Part shown: one piece after another, positions 50,657-58,478 of the stretch
Numbering within the stretch: position 1 is the stretch's first letter
Layout: the number at the start of each line of letters is the position of its first letter
Assembly: GCA_947588735.1 (NCBI GenBank)
Contig: CANQAD010000003.1
Location: 1-64,000 of the forward strand
Direction: 5' to 3'
Source: an uncultured Akkermansia sp.
GTDB lineage: Bacteria; Verrucomicrobiota; Verrucomicrobiia; Verrucomicrobiales; Akkermansiaceae
Length of the DNA stretch: 64,000 nt
The notes under the pieces: model-generated
What the model was told of the DNA's origin: nothing
The model's input: the letters and a program-made list of their open reading frames with translations, nothing else
Database searches by the model: none
Program-made: the position numbers and the translations under genes

Positions 50657-53206
50657 TTATGCAGCGGGTTCCCCGTATACATAGACAGCCATGAGATGGA
50701 AGTACTCTGGCCCGCCGGGACGAAGAATTCGCACGTACTTAGCACGCGGTTTGGAGGTGCTCAAATCGACTCGCAGGGCCCTCTGCTTGCACTCGCCGAG
50801 ATCTGCCACAACATCCCTCCAATCACCGTCAGCACCGGTTTCGGAAACTTGAACCTTCATGTGATTCAAGCGCTGCATGGACTCGGGAGTGGTGATAATG
50901 ACGATACCACTCACGTAGGCCTGCTTTGGTAGTGTAATGGTTACGTACGGGTCCTTTACCTTATCGGTGCAGAAATGGCCACCAACACCCGGCTCCAGAA
51001 TGCCCCAGTGGAAACATTCGTTGTTCCAACCAGGATGGGGGTTACTCACACGCACCAACCCACCGCGCGAGACATTCTTCCCCTCAAAAGGTTGAAAATC
51101 AGGCAAAGGGCCTTTAGCATTCAATTGGCGATATTTTTTTGGCAATGCCTGAGCCAGCGAGTGGAATCCGTTAAGATCTCCACTTTGCTCAGCGTTTGCG
51201 ATAAGGGGTTTCAGCATTTTCTCACGGTCAGCGTCCGAAGCGACGTCGGTTTCAGCTCCTGAGCCTATATTACTGATGAGTTTCTGTGTGTAAGCGAGGC
51301 GGAGTTCAGGATCTGCTTTGTCAGCCAGGGAACTGCCCCAAGCCAGAATGACAGGTGAATACACGGAAGAATCCTTGGTATATTGGGCAATTCTCCCAAA
51401 AGCCTCCACTCCCCTTGGATCCTTCCGGGGATCCACATCGAGAAGGGCAAGCTGTGCCTCTGCCAATGCTTCGACAGCCCAGCGACCTTTGTTTCCGAGA
51501 TCCCAATCCGGATCAGGCCCCATTGCAGACACATGCTTCCAAAAGTCAGTCACAGTATCAGTAAGCCTTGCAACATCTCCTTTGAGAGCCTGTTTCAACC
51601 CCGCGTACACTTCGCCAATAAGCAATTCAGCCGCCATCTCCGGATAAACAGGAGCGAAACTCTGATTTACAGAGAGGCAAAGCAAAACCCAAGCATCGGC
51701 ATCATGTGGCATCTTGCTGACCAAAAAGCGGGCGTAATCTCGCCAAGCGTAGTAATTGACAGGTTGCGCCTTTGTTGCCCCTTCGTAAAATTTTCTGGCT
51801 TTTTGGGGATCAATGTCAGCGTACACATCACCCAATTTGCGCATGGCCTGGGAGAGGCAGGTTTTCTCCTTTTCTGAAGGAGAAAACAAATGATCCACAA
51901 GATGCAGTTGGCTGTAACGTTTGATCCCGCTCACAGGCTGATAGTGCAACCCGCGCTCCCAACTCAGGGAATAAGCGGGAGTCCACCGATCTCCCACCAG
52001 CACAATATAGGAACAGTGCCCTGGTTCGCCAGAGGTTGTCGCAGGTATGCCATTGGCAAGAGCCGATGTTGCGCCAAAGTGAGAAAGCCCCCCACACACG
52101 CCGCCGGCTGCATAGGTCGCAGAGCAAAATTGATCCGGGTACAGCTGCAAAAAATTGTCGTAAAACGGTGCCGAGCCAAAGATGCTTTCACCGTATATGT
52201 TATTCGTTTGGTAGGAGCATTGCCAGCAACAACCGGGGTAGCGGTCCGCGGGCAAATGCACGTGATCCAAACACCATTGCAAATTGGAGGCGGAGCCGAC
52301 ACTATCATTGAGGATAGCTCCAGAGGCCTTCCCCATTCCTTTGTACCCCCCCAACACTCGGCGTTGGTGGAAGGGTAATTTATCGTAGATTTTGTTGAAA
52401 AGGTGTTTCCGGTGGTTACGGATAAAGAAATCCGCGCGGTCAACGGCATCCTCCTGCGTCCACCCGTGGCGTGCAAACTCAAGAGCAACGGCGGTGGCTA
52501 TGTCGCGATCTACGCGAGATTCCGTAAAATCCGGATATTTTTTTGCAATTAAGGCAAGAATAGCAACTGCAACGCCCGGCCTCGTGTATTCCCCGGACGA
52601 AGAAAATTGATTGAGCCAGTCCAGGTCGTTGCCCAGCACCTGCATGATGCGGTTAGCAGAGGGGTCAGCAATGATTTTCTCTAGTGAATGTGGCTTTGCA
52701 AGTTCGTTGCGAAGTGCTTGGATGCGCTCTTCAGCAGCTTTTTCCTGGGCAAGTTTTTTTTCGGTAAGCTGTACGCCTGGAGGCAATCCCTCGTGCATGG
52801 CCGCCACCTGATTGACAATTTTCGACAGATCATCTGCATAAGTCTTTTCGTCCTCCGTCCAGAAAGCAGCGCTTGCCAGCTCCGAGTTGATTAGCGAATG
52901 CTGTTCCAAAATTAACCGATTTTCCGGATTTTTCAGGAAAATGCGCACGGCATCCGCATCCGTACCCTGCAGGCGTTCACTAACCATGTGGCGTAATTTA
53001 TTGCGCAGTGATCCTATATCCGCCCACTCATCCACACCTACCGTGGAACCAATGTAGCCCTCAGAGCCCTCCTTTTTTGTGCCTTCCAGATCACACAACG
53101 CCTCCGGGAGATATTGCCGCACCTTTTCCTGGTACACATACCCAATCACACCTACAGTTACGCCCAAAAAGATTAATGCATAAAGGCATTTAGTGATCGC
53201 TTTCAT
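50657..53206 (-). CDS. Membrane-anchored transglutaminase-like protein with discoidin-like C-terminus, cassette copy 1
   Basis: 849 aa. N-terminal anchor LYALIFLGVTVGVIGYVY (about 9-26), a coiled helical region, then the core GGVCGGLSHFGATSALANGIPA with Cys371 and GEPGHCSYIVLVGDRWTPAYSLSW with His397, the same 26-residue spacing as copy 2. The region LGDVYADIDPQKARKFYEGATKAQPVNYYAWRDYARFL looks TPR-like. The C-terminal discoidin-like domain ends RPGGPEYFHLMAVYVYGEPAA. The gene begins 20 bp after ftsZ with no terminator between, so it may be transcribed with ftsA-ftsZ. No known family name was recognised for the whole protein. Confidence 0.72.
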   Translation of the reverse strand: MKAITKCLYALIFLGVTVGVIGYVYQEKVRQYLPEALCDLEGTKKEGSEGYIGSTVGVDEWADIGSLRNKLRHMVSERLQGTDADAVRIFLKNPENRLILEQHSLINSELASAAFWTEDEKTYADDLSKIVNQVAAMHEGLPPGVQLTEKKLAQEKAAEERIQALRNELAKPHSLEKIIADPSANRIMQVLGNDLDWLNQFSSSGEYTRPGVAVAILALIAKKYPDFTESRVDRDIATAVALEFARHGWTQEDAVDRADFFIRNHRKHLFNKIYDKLPFHQRRVLGGYKGMGKASGAILNDSVGSASNLQWCLDHVHLPADRYPGCCWQCSYQTNNIYGESIFGSAPFYDNFLQLYPDQFCSATYAAGGVCGGLSHFGATSALANGIPATTSGEPGHCSYIVLVGDRWTPAYSLSWERGLHYQPVSGIKRYSQLHLVDHLFSPSEKEKTCLSQAMRKLGDVYADIDPQKARKFYEGATKAQPVNYYAWRDYARFLVSKMPHDADAWVLLCLSVNQSFAPVYPEMAAELLIGEVYAGLKQALKGDVARLTDTVTDFWKHVSAMGPDPDWDLGNKGRWAVEALAEAQLALLDVDPRKDPRGVEAFGRIAQYTKDSSVYSPVILAWGSSLADKADPELRLAYTQKLISNIGSGAETDVASDADREKMLKPLIANAEQSGDLNGFHSLAQALPKKYRQLNAKGPLPDFQPFEGKNVSRGGLVRVSNPHPGWNNECFHWGILEPGVGGHFCTDKVKDPYVTITLPKQAYVSGIVIITTPESMQRLNHMKVQVSETGADGDWRDVVADLGECKQRALRVDLSTSKPRAKYVRILRPGGPEYFHLMAVYVYGEPAA

Positions 53207-53226
53207 AACTGGGTACGGCAGTTCCC

Positions 53227-54729
53227 TTATCGGTCTTGAAAATTGGCACGTAAATCGTTGTTGCGTAGTGATGGCGGGGTATCCAAATCATCTACTGCAG
53301 CACCGCCTGACATACGGTTCCCGCCAGCGGGAATATATCGGTGAGTGGGTGAGGCGACATAACGGGCTTCTCCAGATGGCTCGCGCTCAACACGGGGTCT
53401 CAACTCTCCAGCGTGTACCGTAGCCACAGGTGGCATGTATCCCTCCTCCTTCTCACGATGGGCGGACTGCTGCGGAACGGAGAAAAGGTCGAGCTGTCGG
53501 GGGGAGGGTACCGCAGATACGGGCTGACGGTCTTCACGCGGCTCAGGGATGTGCCGTTGCTTTTCCTCGTCCTCATTGTAAAGATTTTCATCTTCACCGG
53601 CCTCCTCCTCGGCTTCGGGCTCCCCGGAGGGAGAGTCCTCCTCCTCACCAGCGGGATTCTCCTCGTCTTTTTCTTCGGACAGCTCATCGCTGCAGGTCGG
53701 CTCAACCTGCTGTTCTTCCTCCGGGCGCAGAGGAACTGGCGAGGTTTCGCAAGCGGCTTTGAATTCCTGTGCATCGATGGATGCGATAACCGTTACGCGC
53801 ATTTCCTCACCCAGACTCGCTTTCACGGAGACGCCAAAGAATATCTGCACATCTTCGCCCCCCAAAGCCATACGCACCACGTCCATGGCTTGACGAACCT
53901 CGCTCATGGAAAGGGAGTCGCCGCCAGCAATATGGACGATGACCTTACGGGCATAGCGTAGAGCACCGTGGTATGCAGCGAGTGGGGATTCCACAGCGGC
54001 GCGGGCCGCTTGTTCTGCACGGTCAGAGCCATATCCGCTGCCAGAACCAAACACGCAGCGTGAATCGCTGTTTTCAAGGGCCGCAGCCAGCTCATCCAGC
54101 CCCAAATTGATGAGCCCGGGAGAAGTCGCCATCATCGGCACAGAAGCAGTAGCTTTGGCGAGCAGGCGATCCACTTCTTCAAATACCTCTCTTGCGCCGC
54201 TTCTGTCGCGAAAAAGCTCCTCCATGTAGTCATTTTCAAAACAGAAGACAATATCAGAAAGGCGAGTGATTTGCTCGTACGCCTGTTCCGCTTGTTCCAG
54301 GCGACGTTTGCCTTCGAAACTGAAGGGCATGATAAGCACGCTTACCAGGAATACCCCGGCTTCTCGTGCGAGACGCGCCAGCTCAGGCGCAGCACCGGAA
54401 CCTGTGCCGCCACCCAGTCCTACCACCATGACGACCAGCTTGCTACCCTGCAGAGCTTCCTGCACACGTTGCTCGCTCTCTCCAATGGCTTGCCTGCCCA
54501 CTTCCGGGTCGCCGCCGGATCCTAGCCCATGGCTAATGCCCTCGCCCAACTGAATAAACCCGACATTGCCGCCGACACGCCCGACTCGCTCATCCAGCGA
54601 CATGACGTAGAGGCGCACATGATCGGCACTGGAGGCATTAAAACACTTGAGCACATTAGCGCCGGCTCCGCCGATGCCGATGATGGCGATGCCGCCCTCT
54701 TGTGGATCATTGTCACGATATTCTAGCAT
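53227..54729 (-). CDS. ftsZ: Cell-division GTPase FtsZ, divergent
   Basis: 500 aa from ATG 54729 (MLEYRDNDPQEGGIAIIGIGGAGANVL); a TTG 12 bases upstream is possible. The tubulin signature is GLGGGTGSGAAPELARLA; the N-terminal GIGGAGANVLKCF and LGEGISHGLGSGGDPEVG are recognisable, although the usual NTD motif reads VMSLDE. A long acidic, Glu-rich linker (about 340-420) precedes the C-terminal peptide DLDTPPSLRNN, similar to the conserved FtsA-binding tail. It polymerises into the Z ring. It follows ftsA by 18 bp. Confidence 0.92.
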   Translation of the reverse strand: MLEYRDNDPQEGGIAIIGIGGAGANVLKCFNASSADHVRLYVMSLDERVGRVGGNVGFIQLGEGISHGLGSGGDPEVGRQAIGESEQRVQEALQGSKLVVMVVGLGGGTGSGAAPELARLAREAGVFLVSVLIMPFSFEGKRRLEQAEQAYEQITRLSDIVFCFENDYMEELFRDRSGAREVFEEVDRLLAKATASVPMMATSPGLINLGLDELAAALENSDSRCVFGSGSGYGSDRAEQAARAAVESPLAAYHGALRYARKVIVHIAGGDSLSMSEVRQAMDVVRMALGGEDVQIFFGVSVKASLGEEMRVTVIASIDAQEFKAACETSPVPLRPEEEQQVEPTCSDELSEEKDEENPAGEEEDSPSGEPEAEEEAGEDENLYNEDEEKQRHIPEPREDRQPVSAVPSPRQLDLFSVPQQSAHREKEEGYMPPVATVHAGELRPRVEREPSGEARYVASPTHRYIPAGGNRMSGGAAVDDLDTPPSLRNNDLRANFQDR

Positions 54730-54747
54730 ACTACGAAACAATTGGTG

Positions 54748-55968
54748 TTATCTTCCGCGAAAGAGGACCCTGCGTACCCAGTCAAGCCAGGACGGCCAAC
54801 TGGCAGCTCGAGCTGTTTCATCCTCGTATTTTTGCGCGTAGCGGATGAGTCCGATAGCTGTGAAATAACGCGGATCATTCAGGTAGCTCTTTTCCTCTCC
54901 TATCGGCTGCATAGGCCAACGCTGCACACGGGTACCAAAAATCTCGCTGGACAGCCCATCCAATCCACGCATTAAGCTCGTGCCACCAGACAAATATACT
55001 TCTAACGCGTTTTTACGCCACAGTTCTTCCGGGATACACTTTTTGACGCGTTCCATAATGTCGCGCAGCCTGTCCTGGATGATCTGGTTGAGCTCGCCGC
55101 GCATGATAGCTACATCATGAAGCCCCGTATCCGTGCGATACACGGCAAGAGAGCGGTCCTTCGTATCGCCGGTGGCATTACCTTCTCGGCACTTAAGTGC
55201 CTCAGCAGCCTCCATGGAAACGCTGTGCCCTGTCACCAATGTAATGTCGTTATTGATGGTGCGACCGCCCGCGGGGATGCACCCGCAGGTCACAATTTCA
55301 CCGCCTTTGTAGCAAATGAAGTCCGTAGTGCCGCCACCAATGTCTATCACCAGGGCTCCGCTTTCTTTCTGTGAGCGCTTGAGCACACGCATAGCGGTGG
55401 CCAGTGGCGCAAAGACCATGCAACTCACTTCCAAAGGCACATCCATAACACATTGAAGCGAATTTTGAAGCCGCGTGCGCATGCCGTGAATCACGTGGCA
55501 ATTCACATCAATCGTGCGCCCGCTGAGTCCCTCCGGGAAGAGTGTTGGCGGTCGCCCGTCAATGGAGTAACCACCAAGCTCGCGATTGATGACAAAACGA
55601 TCCGAGGCCAAATCTAAGTTCTCTGCTTTTTCGCGAGCCCGAGCCATGTATTCCTCATCGATGAGTGTCTCATCCTCCGGCAATCGGTATGATCCTACGT
55701 TGGTTTCCCCGTAGATATGCTCGCCAGTAACGCTCAGGTATACATTCACAATATCAGCATTGGCGCTGTTTTGAGCCTGCTCAAGCGCATCGCGCACGCA
55801 CTGGCGTGCATGCTGGGGTTTCTCGATTTCACCTTTCAGCACACCAGCACTCGGTACACACCCGGCACCAATAATGGTTGCCGTTGCATCCGGCTTCACC
55901 TCGCCAACGACCATACAGGTTTTAGAGGTTCCTATCTCCAATCCGACGTATATTTGTGATTGCGCCAT
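54748..55968 (-). CDS. ftsA: Cell-division protein FtsA
   Basis: 406 aa from ATG 55968 (MAQSQIYVGLEIGTSKTCMVVGEV), the normal FtsA start; the longer frame is rejected. Actin-like ATP-binding motifs: GLEIGTSKT, VIDIGGGTTDFICYKGG, and SGGTSLMRGLDGLSSEIFG. The amphipathic membrane-targeting helix SWPSWLDWVRRVLFRGR is at the C-terminus. It tethers FtsZ to the membrane. ftsQ and the rest of the division cluster are not upstream; a radical-SAM gene is divergent instead. Confidence 0.95.
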   Translation of the reverse strand: MAQSQIYVGLEIGTSKTCMVVGEVKPDATATIIGAGCVPSAGVLKGEIEKPQHARQCVRDALEQAQNSANADIVNVYLSVTGEHIYGETNVGSYRLPEDETLIDEEYMARAREKAENLDLASDRFVINRELGGYSIDGRPPTLFPEGLSGRTIDVNCHVIHGMRTRLQNSLQCVMDVPLEVSCMVFAPLATAMRVLKRSQKESGALVIDIGGGTTDFICYKGGEIVTCGCIPAGGRTINNDITLVTGHSVSMEAAEALKCREGNATGDTKDRSLAVYRTDTGLHDVAIMRGELNQIIQDRLRDIMERVKKCIPEELWRKNALEVYLSGGTSLMRGLDGLSSEIFGTRVQRWPMQPIGEEKSYLNDPRYFTAIGLIRYAQKYEDETARAASWPSWLDWVRRVLFRGR

Positions 55969-56140
55969 TGTAGCTTTCCATGGTTCTGCTATTTTTGCTG
56001 CGAAGCACCTGCGGTATCCTATCACACATCATCATCTTTTTTCCAGCTATTTTTTAGCTTTTCTGCACAAAAAAAATTGGCGGGAACCCATGCATGCTTA
56101 TCGGAGCTGAAACACATTATTTTGCACTGCGTCATTGTGC

Positions 56141-56169
56141 TTGCCTGTGAACGGAAAGATGTGTACAAT
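56141..56169 (+). promoter_or_regulatory. Radical-SAM operon promoter; supports a leaderless GTG start
   Basis: TTGCCT (56141-56146), 17 bp, TACAAT (56164-56169). The first in-frame start after it is GTG 56178, eight bases on. Confidence 0.6.
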
Positions 56170-56177
56170 GGCACGCT

Positions 56178-57233
56178 GTGCGCGCCTACGATTTCGATAC
56201 TAGACCTTTTATCCTTTTTTGGGAGTTGACGCGTGCGTGCTCGTTGGCGTGTCGGCACTGTCGAGCAATTGCCCAACCCCGAGCGCACCCTCAGGAACTT
56301 ACACCCTCTGAAGCTCAGCACTTGGTGAATGATATTCGAGAGCTCAACCCGGCGATGTTGGTACTCACCGGTGGCGACCCGATGGTGCGCCGCGACCTGT
56401 TGGAGATCATTCATACGGCAGCAGGGGCCGGGCTGCATGTTGCTCTGAGTCCGGCGGCCACGCCGCGTCTGTTGCATGCGAATTTTCACGCGTTGAAGGA
56501 AGCCGGGGTCCGCAGCTTGAGCCTAAGTTTGGACGGCGCAAGGGCCGAGACACATGACCGATTTCGCGGTGTGCCACATACTTTCGAACGCACCTTGCAG
56601 GCGGCACAGCTCGCCAAACAGGCAGGTATCATGCTCCAGATGAATACGACCCTTTCACGCGCGACAGTGCCTGAATTTGACGCATTTGTGGAGCTGATGC
56701 GTCAGGTTCAGCCAGATGTGTGGAGTCTTTTTGTGCTGGTGCCTACCGGGCGAGCGCAGGTTGTGGATTTGCCCACGGCGCAGGATTTAGAGGACATCTG
56801 GCGAAAACTTGTACGCCTGCGCGGGGATCTGCCTTTTGCGGTGAAGACTACGGAAGGACATCATTACCGCCGCGTGCTGCTGCAGGAGGCTGAGAGGGGA
56901 GGTAAACCGCTGCGCCATCTTATCCCCACGCGCGACGGCAAAGGCGTGCTTTTCATCTCCCACACCGGGGAAGTGCAGCCCAGCGGGTTTTTGCCCATCA
57001 CGCTCGGGAATGTGAGGACTGATCATTTAGCCCGACTATACCGTGAGCACCCCATCATGAAAAAACTGCGGGATGACAATGCCCTGGGTGGCAAATGCGG
57101 GGAGTGTGAGTTTCGGCATATATGCGGCGGGTCGCGCTCCCGGGCCTACGGACTCACTGGTGATGCCTTTGCTGCCGAGCCGCTCTGCAGTTACCAGCCC
57201 GAGAAACACCAGAAGCCACACATGATACCATGA
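56178..57233 (+). CDS. Radical SAM/SPASM protein (TIGR04053-like, heme-type)
   Basis: 351 aa, GTG start. The 4Fe-4S/SAM motif is TRACSLACRHC (Cys21, Cys25, Cys28). VLTGGDPMVRRDLLEII, with GGDP where most family members have GGEP, and SLSLDGARAETHDRFRGV are features of the TIGR04053 group related to the heme-pathway enzymes AhbC/AhbD. The C-terminal SPASM motif is CGECEFRHICGG. It overlaps the next gene by four bases (ATGA). A function in siroheme-derived heme formation is inferred from this neighbour. Confidence 0.82.
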   Translation: MRAYDFDTRPFILFWELTRACSLACRHCRAIAQPRAHPQELTPSEAQHLVNDIRELNPAMLVLTGGDPMVRRDLLEIIHTAAGAGLHVALSPAATPRLLHANFHALKEAGVRSLSLSLDGARAETHDRFRGVPHTFERTLQAAQLAKQAGIMLQMNTTLSRATVPEFDAFVELMRQVQPDVWSLFVLVPTGRAQVVDLPTAQDLEDIWRKLVRLRGDLPFAVKTTEGHHYRRVLLQEAERGGKPLRHLIPTRDGKGVLFISHTGEVQPSGFLPITLGNVRTDHLARLYREHPIMKKLRDDNALGGKCGECEFRHICGGSRSRAYGLTGDAFAAEPLCSYQPEKHQKPHMIP

Positions 57234-58465
57234 TCAACATATCTCGACTATGGAGCGGCATTGAGCAGCCCGCCGATCACCTGCGTTACGGATTGCAGGC
57301 CGCTGTCGGCCGGGCTCCTGCATCCTCCCGCGCTCGCAAGCCCATTGTAGTGTGGAATATTACGCGAACGTGCAATTTGCGCTGTGTGCACTGCTATGCT
57401 GATGCTCACGCGAAGACGTACCCCGGGGAGCTGACGCTGGAGCAATGCAATGCCGTGATAGACGATTTGTCGGATTATGGGGCAAACGCGCTTCTGCTTT
57501 CCGGCGGGGAACCTTTGCTGCACCCCCATTTGCAGAATATTTTGGAGAGAGCCACAGCACGGGGGCTCAAGGTGACCATCTCAACCAACGGTACGCGTAT
57601 CACCCCGGAATGGGCCAGGCGTTTCAAAGATTTTGGCGTGGCCTACGTGGGCATTTCATTGGACGGTATCGGTTCCGTGCATGACCAATTTCGTGGGGTA
57701 ACCGGCGCCTTTGACGCCGCCATCCGTGGCTTTCGACTGTGTGAACAAGTCGGTCAAAAAATCGGCTTGCGCCTTACTCTCACTCGCAACAATGTGCAGA
57801 GCTTGTCCCAGATCCTGGACTATATTGAGAACGAGGGAATTCCGCGCGTGTGTTTCTACCATCTGGTGCCCACAGGACGAGGGGTGGATGTGGCGGCGCT
57901 GACGCCTGAAGAATCACGCGCGGCGCTCGATATGCTGTTGGAACGAGCTGCGGCTTGGCATGCCGTCGGCAGTACGCGGGAACTGCTCACAGTTACTCAA
58001 CCGGCGGATGGAGTGTATATTTTGCTGCGCCAGATTCGGGAAGGAAAACGTGAAGCCGCTGCGCAGACGCTCCGTCTGCTCACGTGGAACGGAGGCGGGG
58101 CAAATAGTTCCGGTCGAGGCATTGCCAACATTGATACTCAAGGTAATATCCATCCTGATCAATTTTGGCAACAAGTCACTCTTGGCAACGTCAAAAAGGA
58201 GCCTCTGTCACGCGTATGGGAAGCTTCTCTCTCCCCCAGTGCCGCGCAACTACGTGAGTTGCGTGGCAGTGATGAACCTGCCGAACGCCAGAGAAGGCTC
58301 AGTGGCCCGTGCGCTACCTGTCGGCATTTTGCTCTTTGCGGCGGGGGATATCGCACGCGCGCCGCTATCGCCAATGGCCATTGGTTTGGCAGTGATCCTG
58401 CCTGTTATCTAACTGATGAAGAACGTCAAACGCCAATTTCGGCAGGAGACGTGGCGGCAGAATGA
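57230..58465 (+). CDS. ahbC: 12,18-didecarboxysiroheme deacetylase (AhbC-like)
   Basis: 411 aa radical-SAM/SPASM protein. The N-terminus ISRLWSGIEQPADHLRYG and VVWNITRTCNLRCVHCYADA (Cys48, Cys52, Cys55) are very like AhbC, which removes acetate side chains from 12,18-didecarboxysiroheme on the alternative heme route. GGEPLLHPHL and SLDGIGSVHDQFRGV follow; the C-terminus has CATCRHFALCGGGYRTRA (auxiliary cluster). NirJ-type heme d1 enzymes are the main alternative. It ends 13 bp from the convergent gltB. Confidence 0.85.
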   Translation: MINISRLWSGIEQPADHLRYGLQAAVGRAPASSRARKPIVVWNITRTCNLRCVHCYADAHAKTYPGELTLEQCNAVIDDLSDYGANALLLSGGEPLLHPHLQNILERATARGLKVTISTNGTRITPEWARRFKDFGVAYVGISLDGIGSVHDQFRGVTGAFDAAIRGFRLCEQVGQKIGLRLTLTRNNVQSLSQILDYIENEGIPRVCFYHLVPTGRGVDVAALTPEESRAALDMLLERAAAWHAVGSTRELLTVTQPADGVYILLRQIREGKREAAAQTLRLLTWNGGGANSSGRGIANIDTQGNIHPDQFWQQVTLGNVKKEPLSRVWEASLSPSAAQLRELRGSDEPAERQRRLSGPCATCRHFALCGGGYRTRAAIANGHWFGSDPACYLTDEERQTPISAGDVAAE

Positions 58466-58478
58466 GGGGTCCAATATA

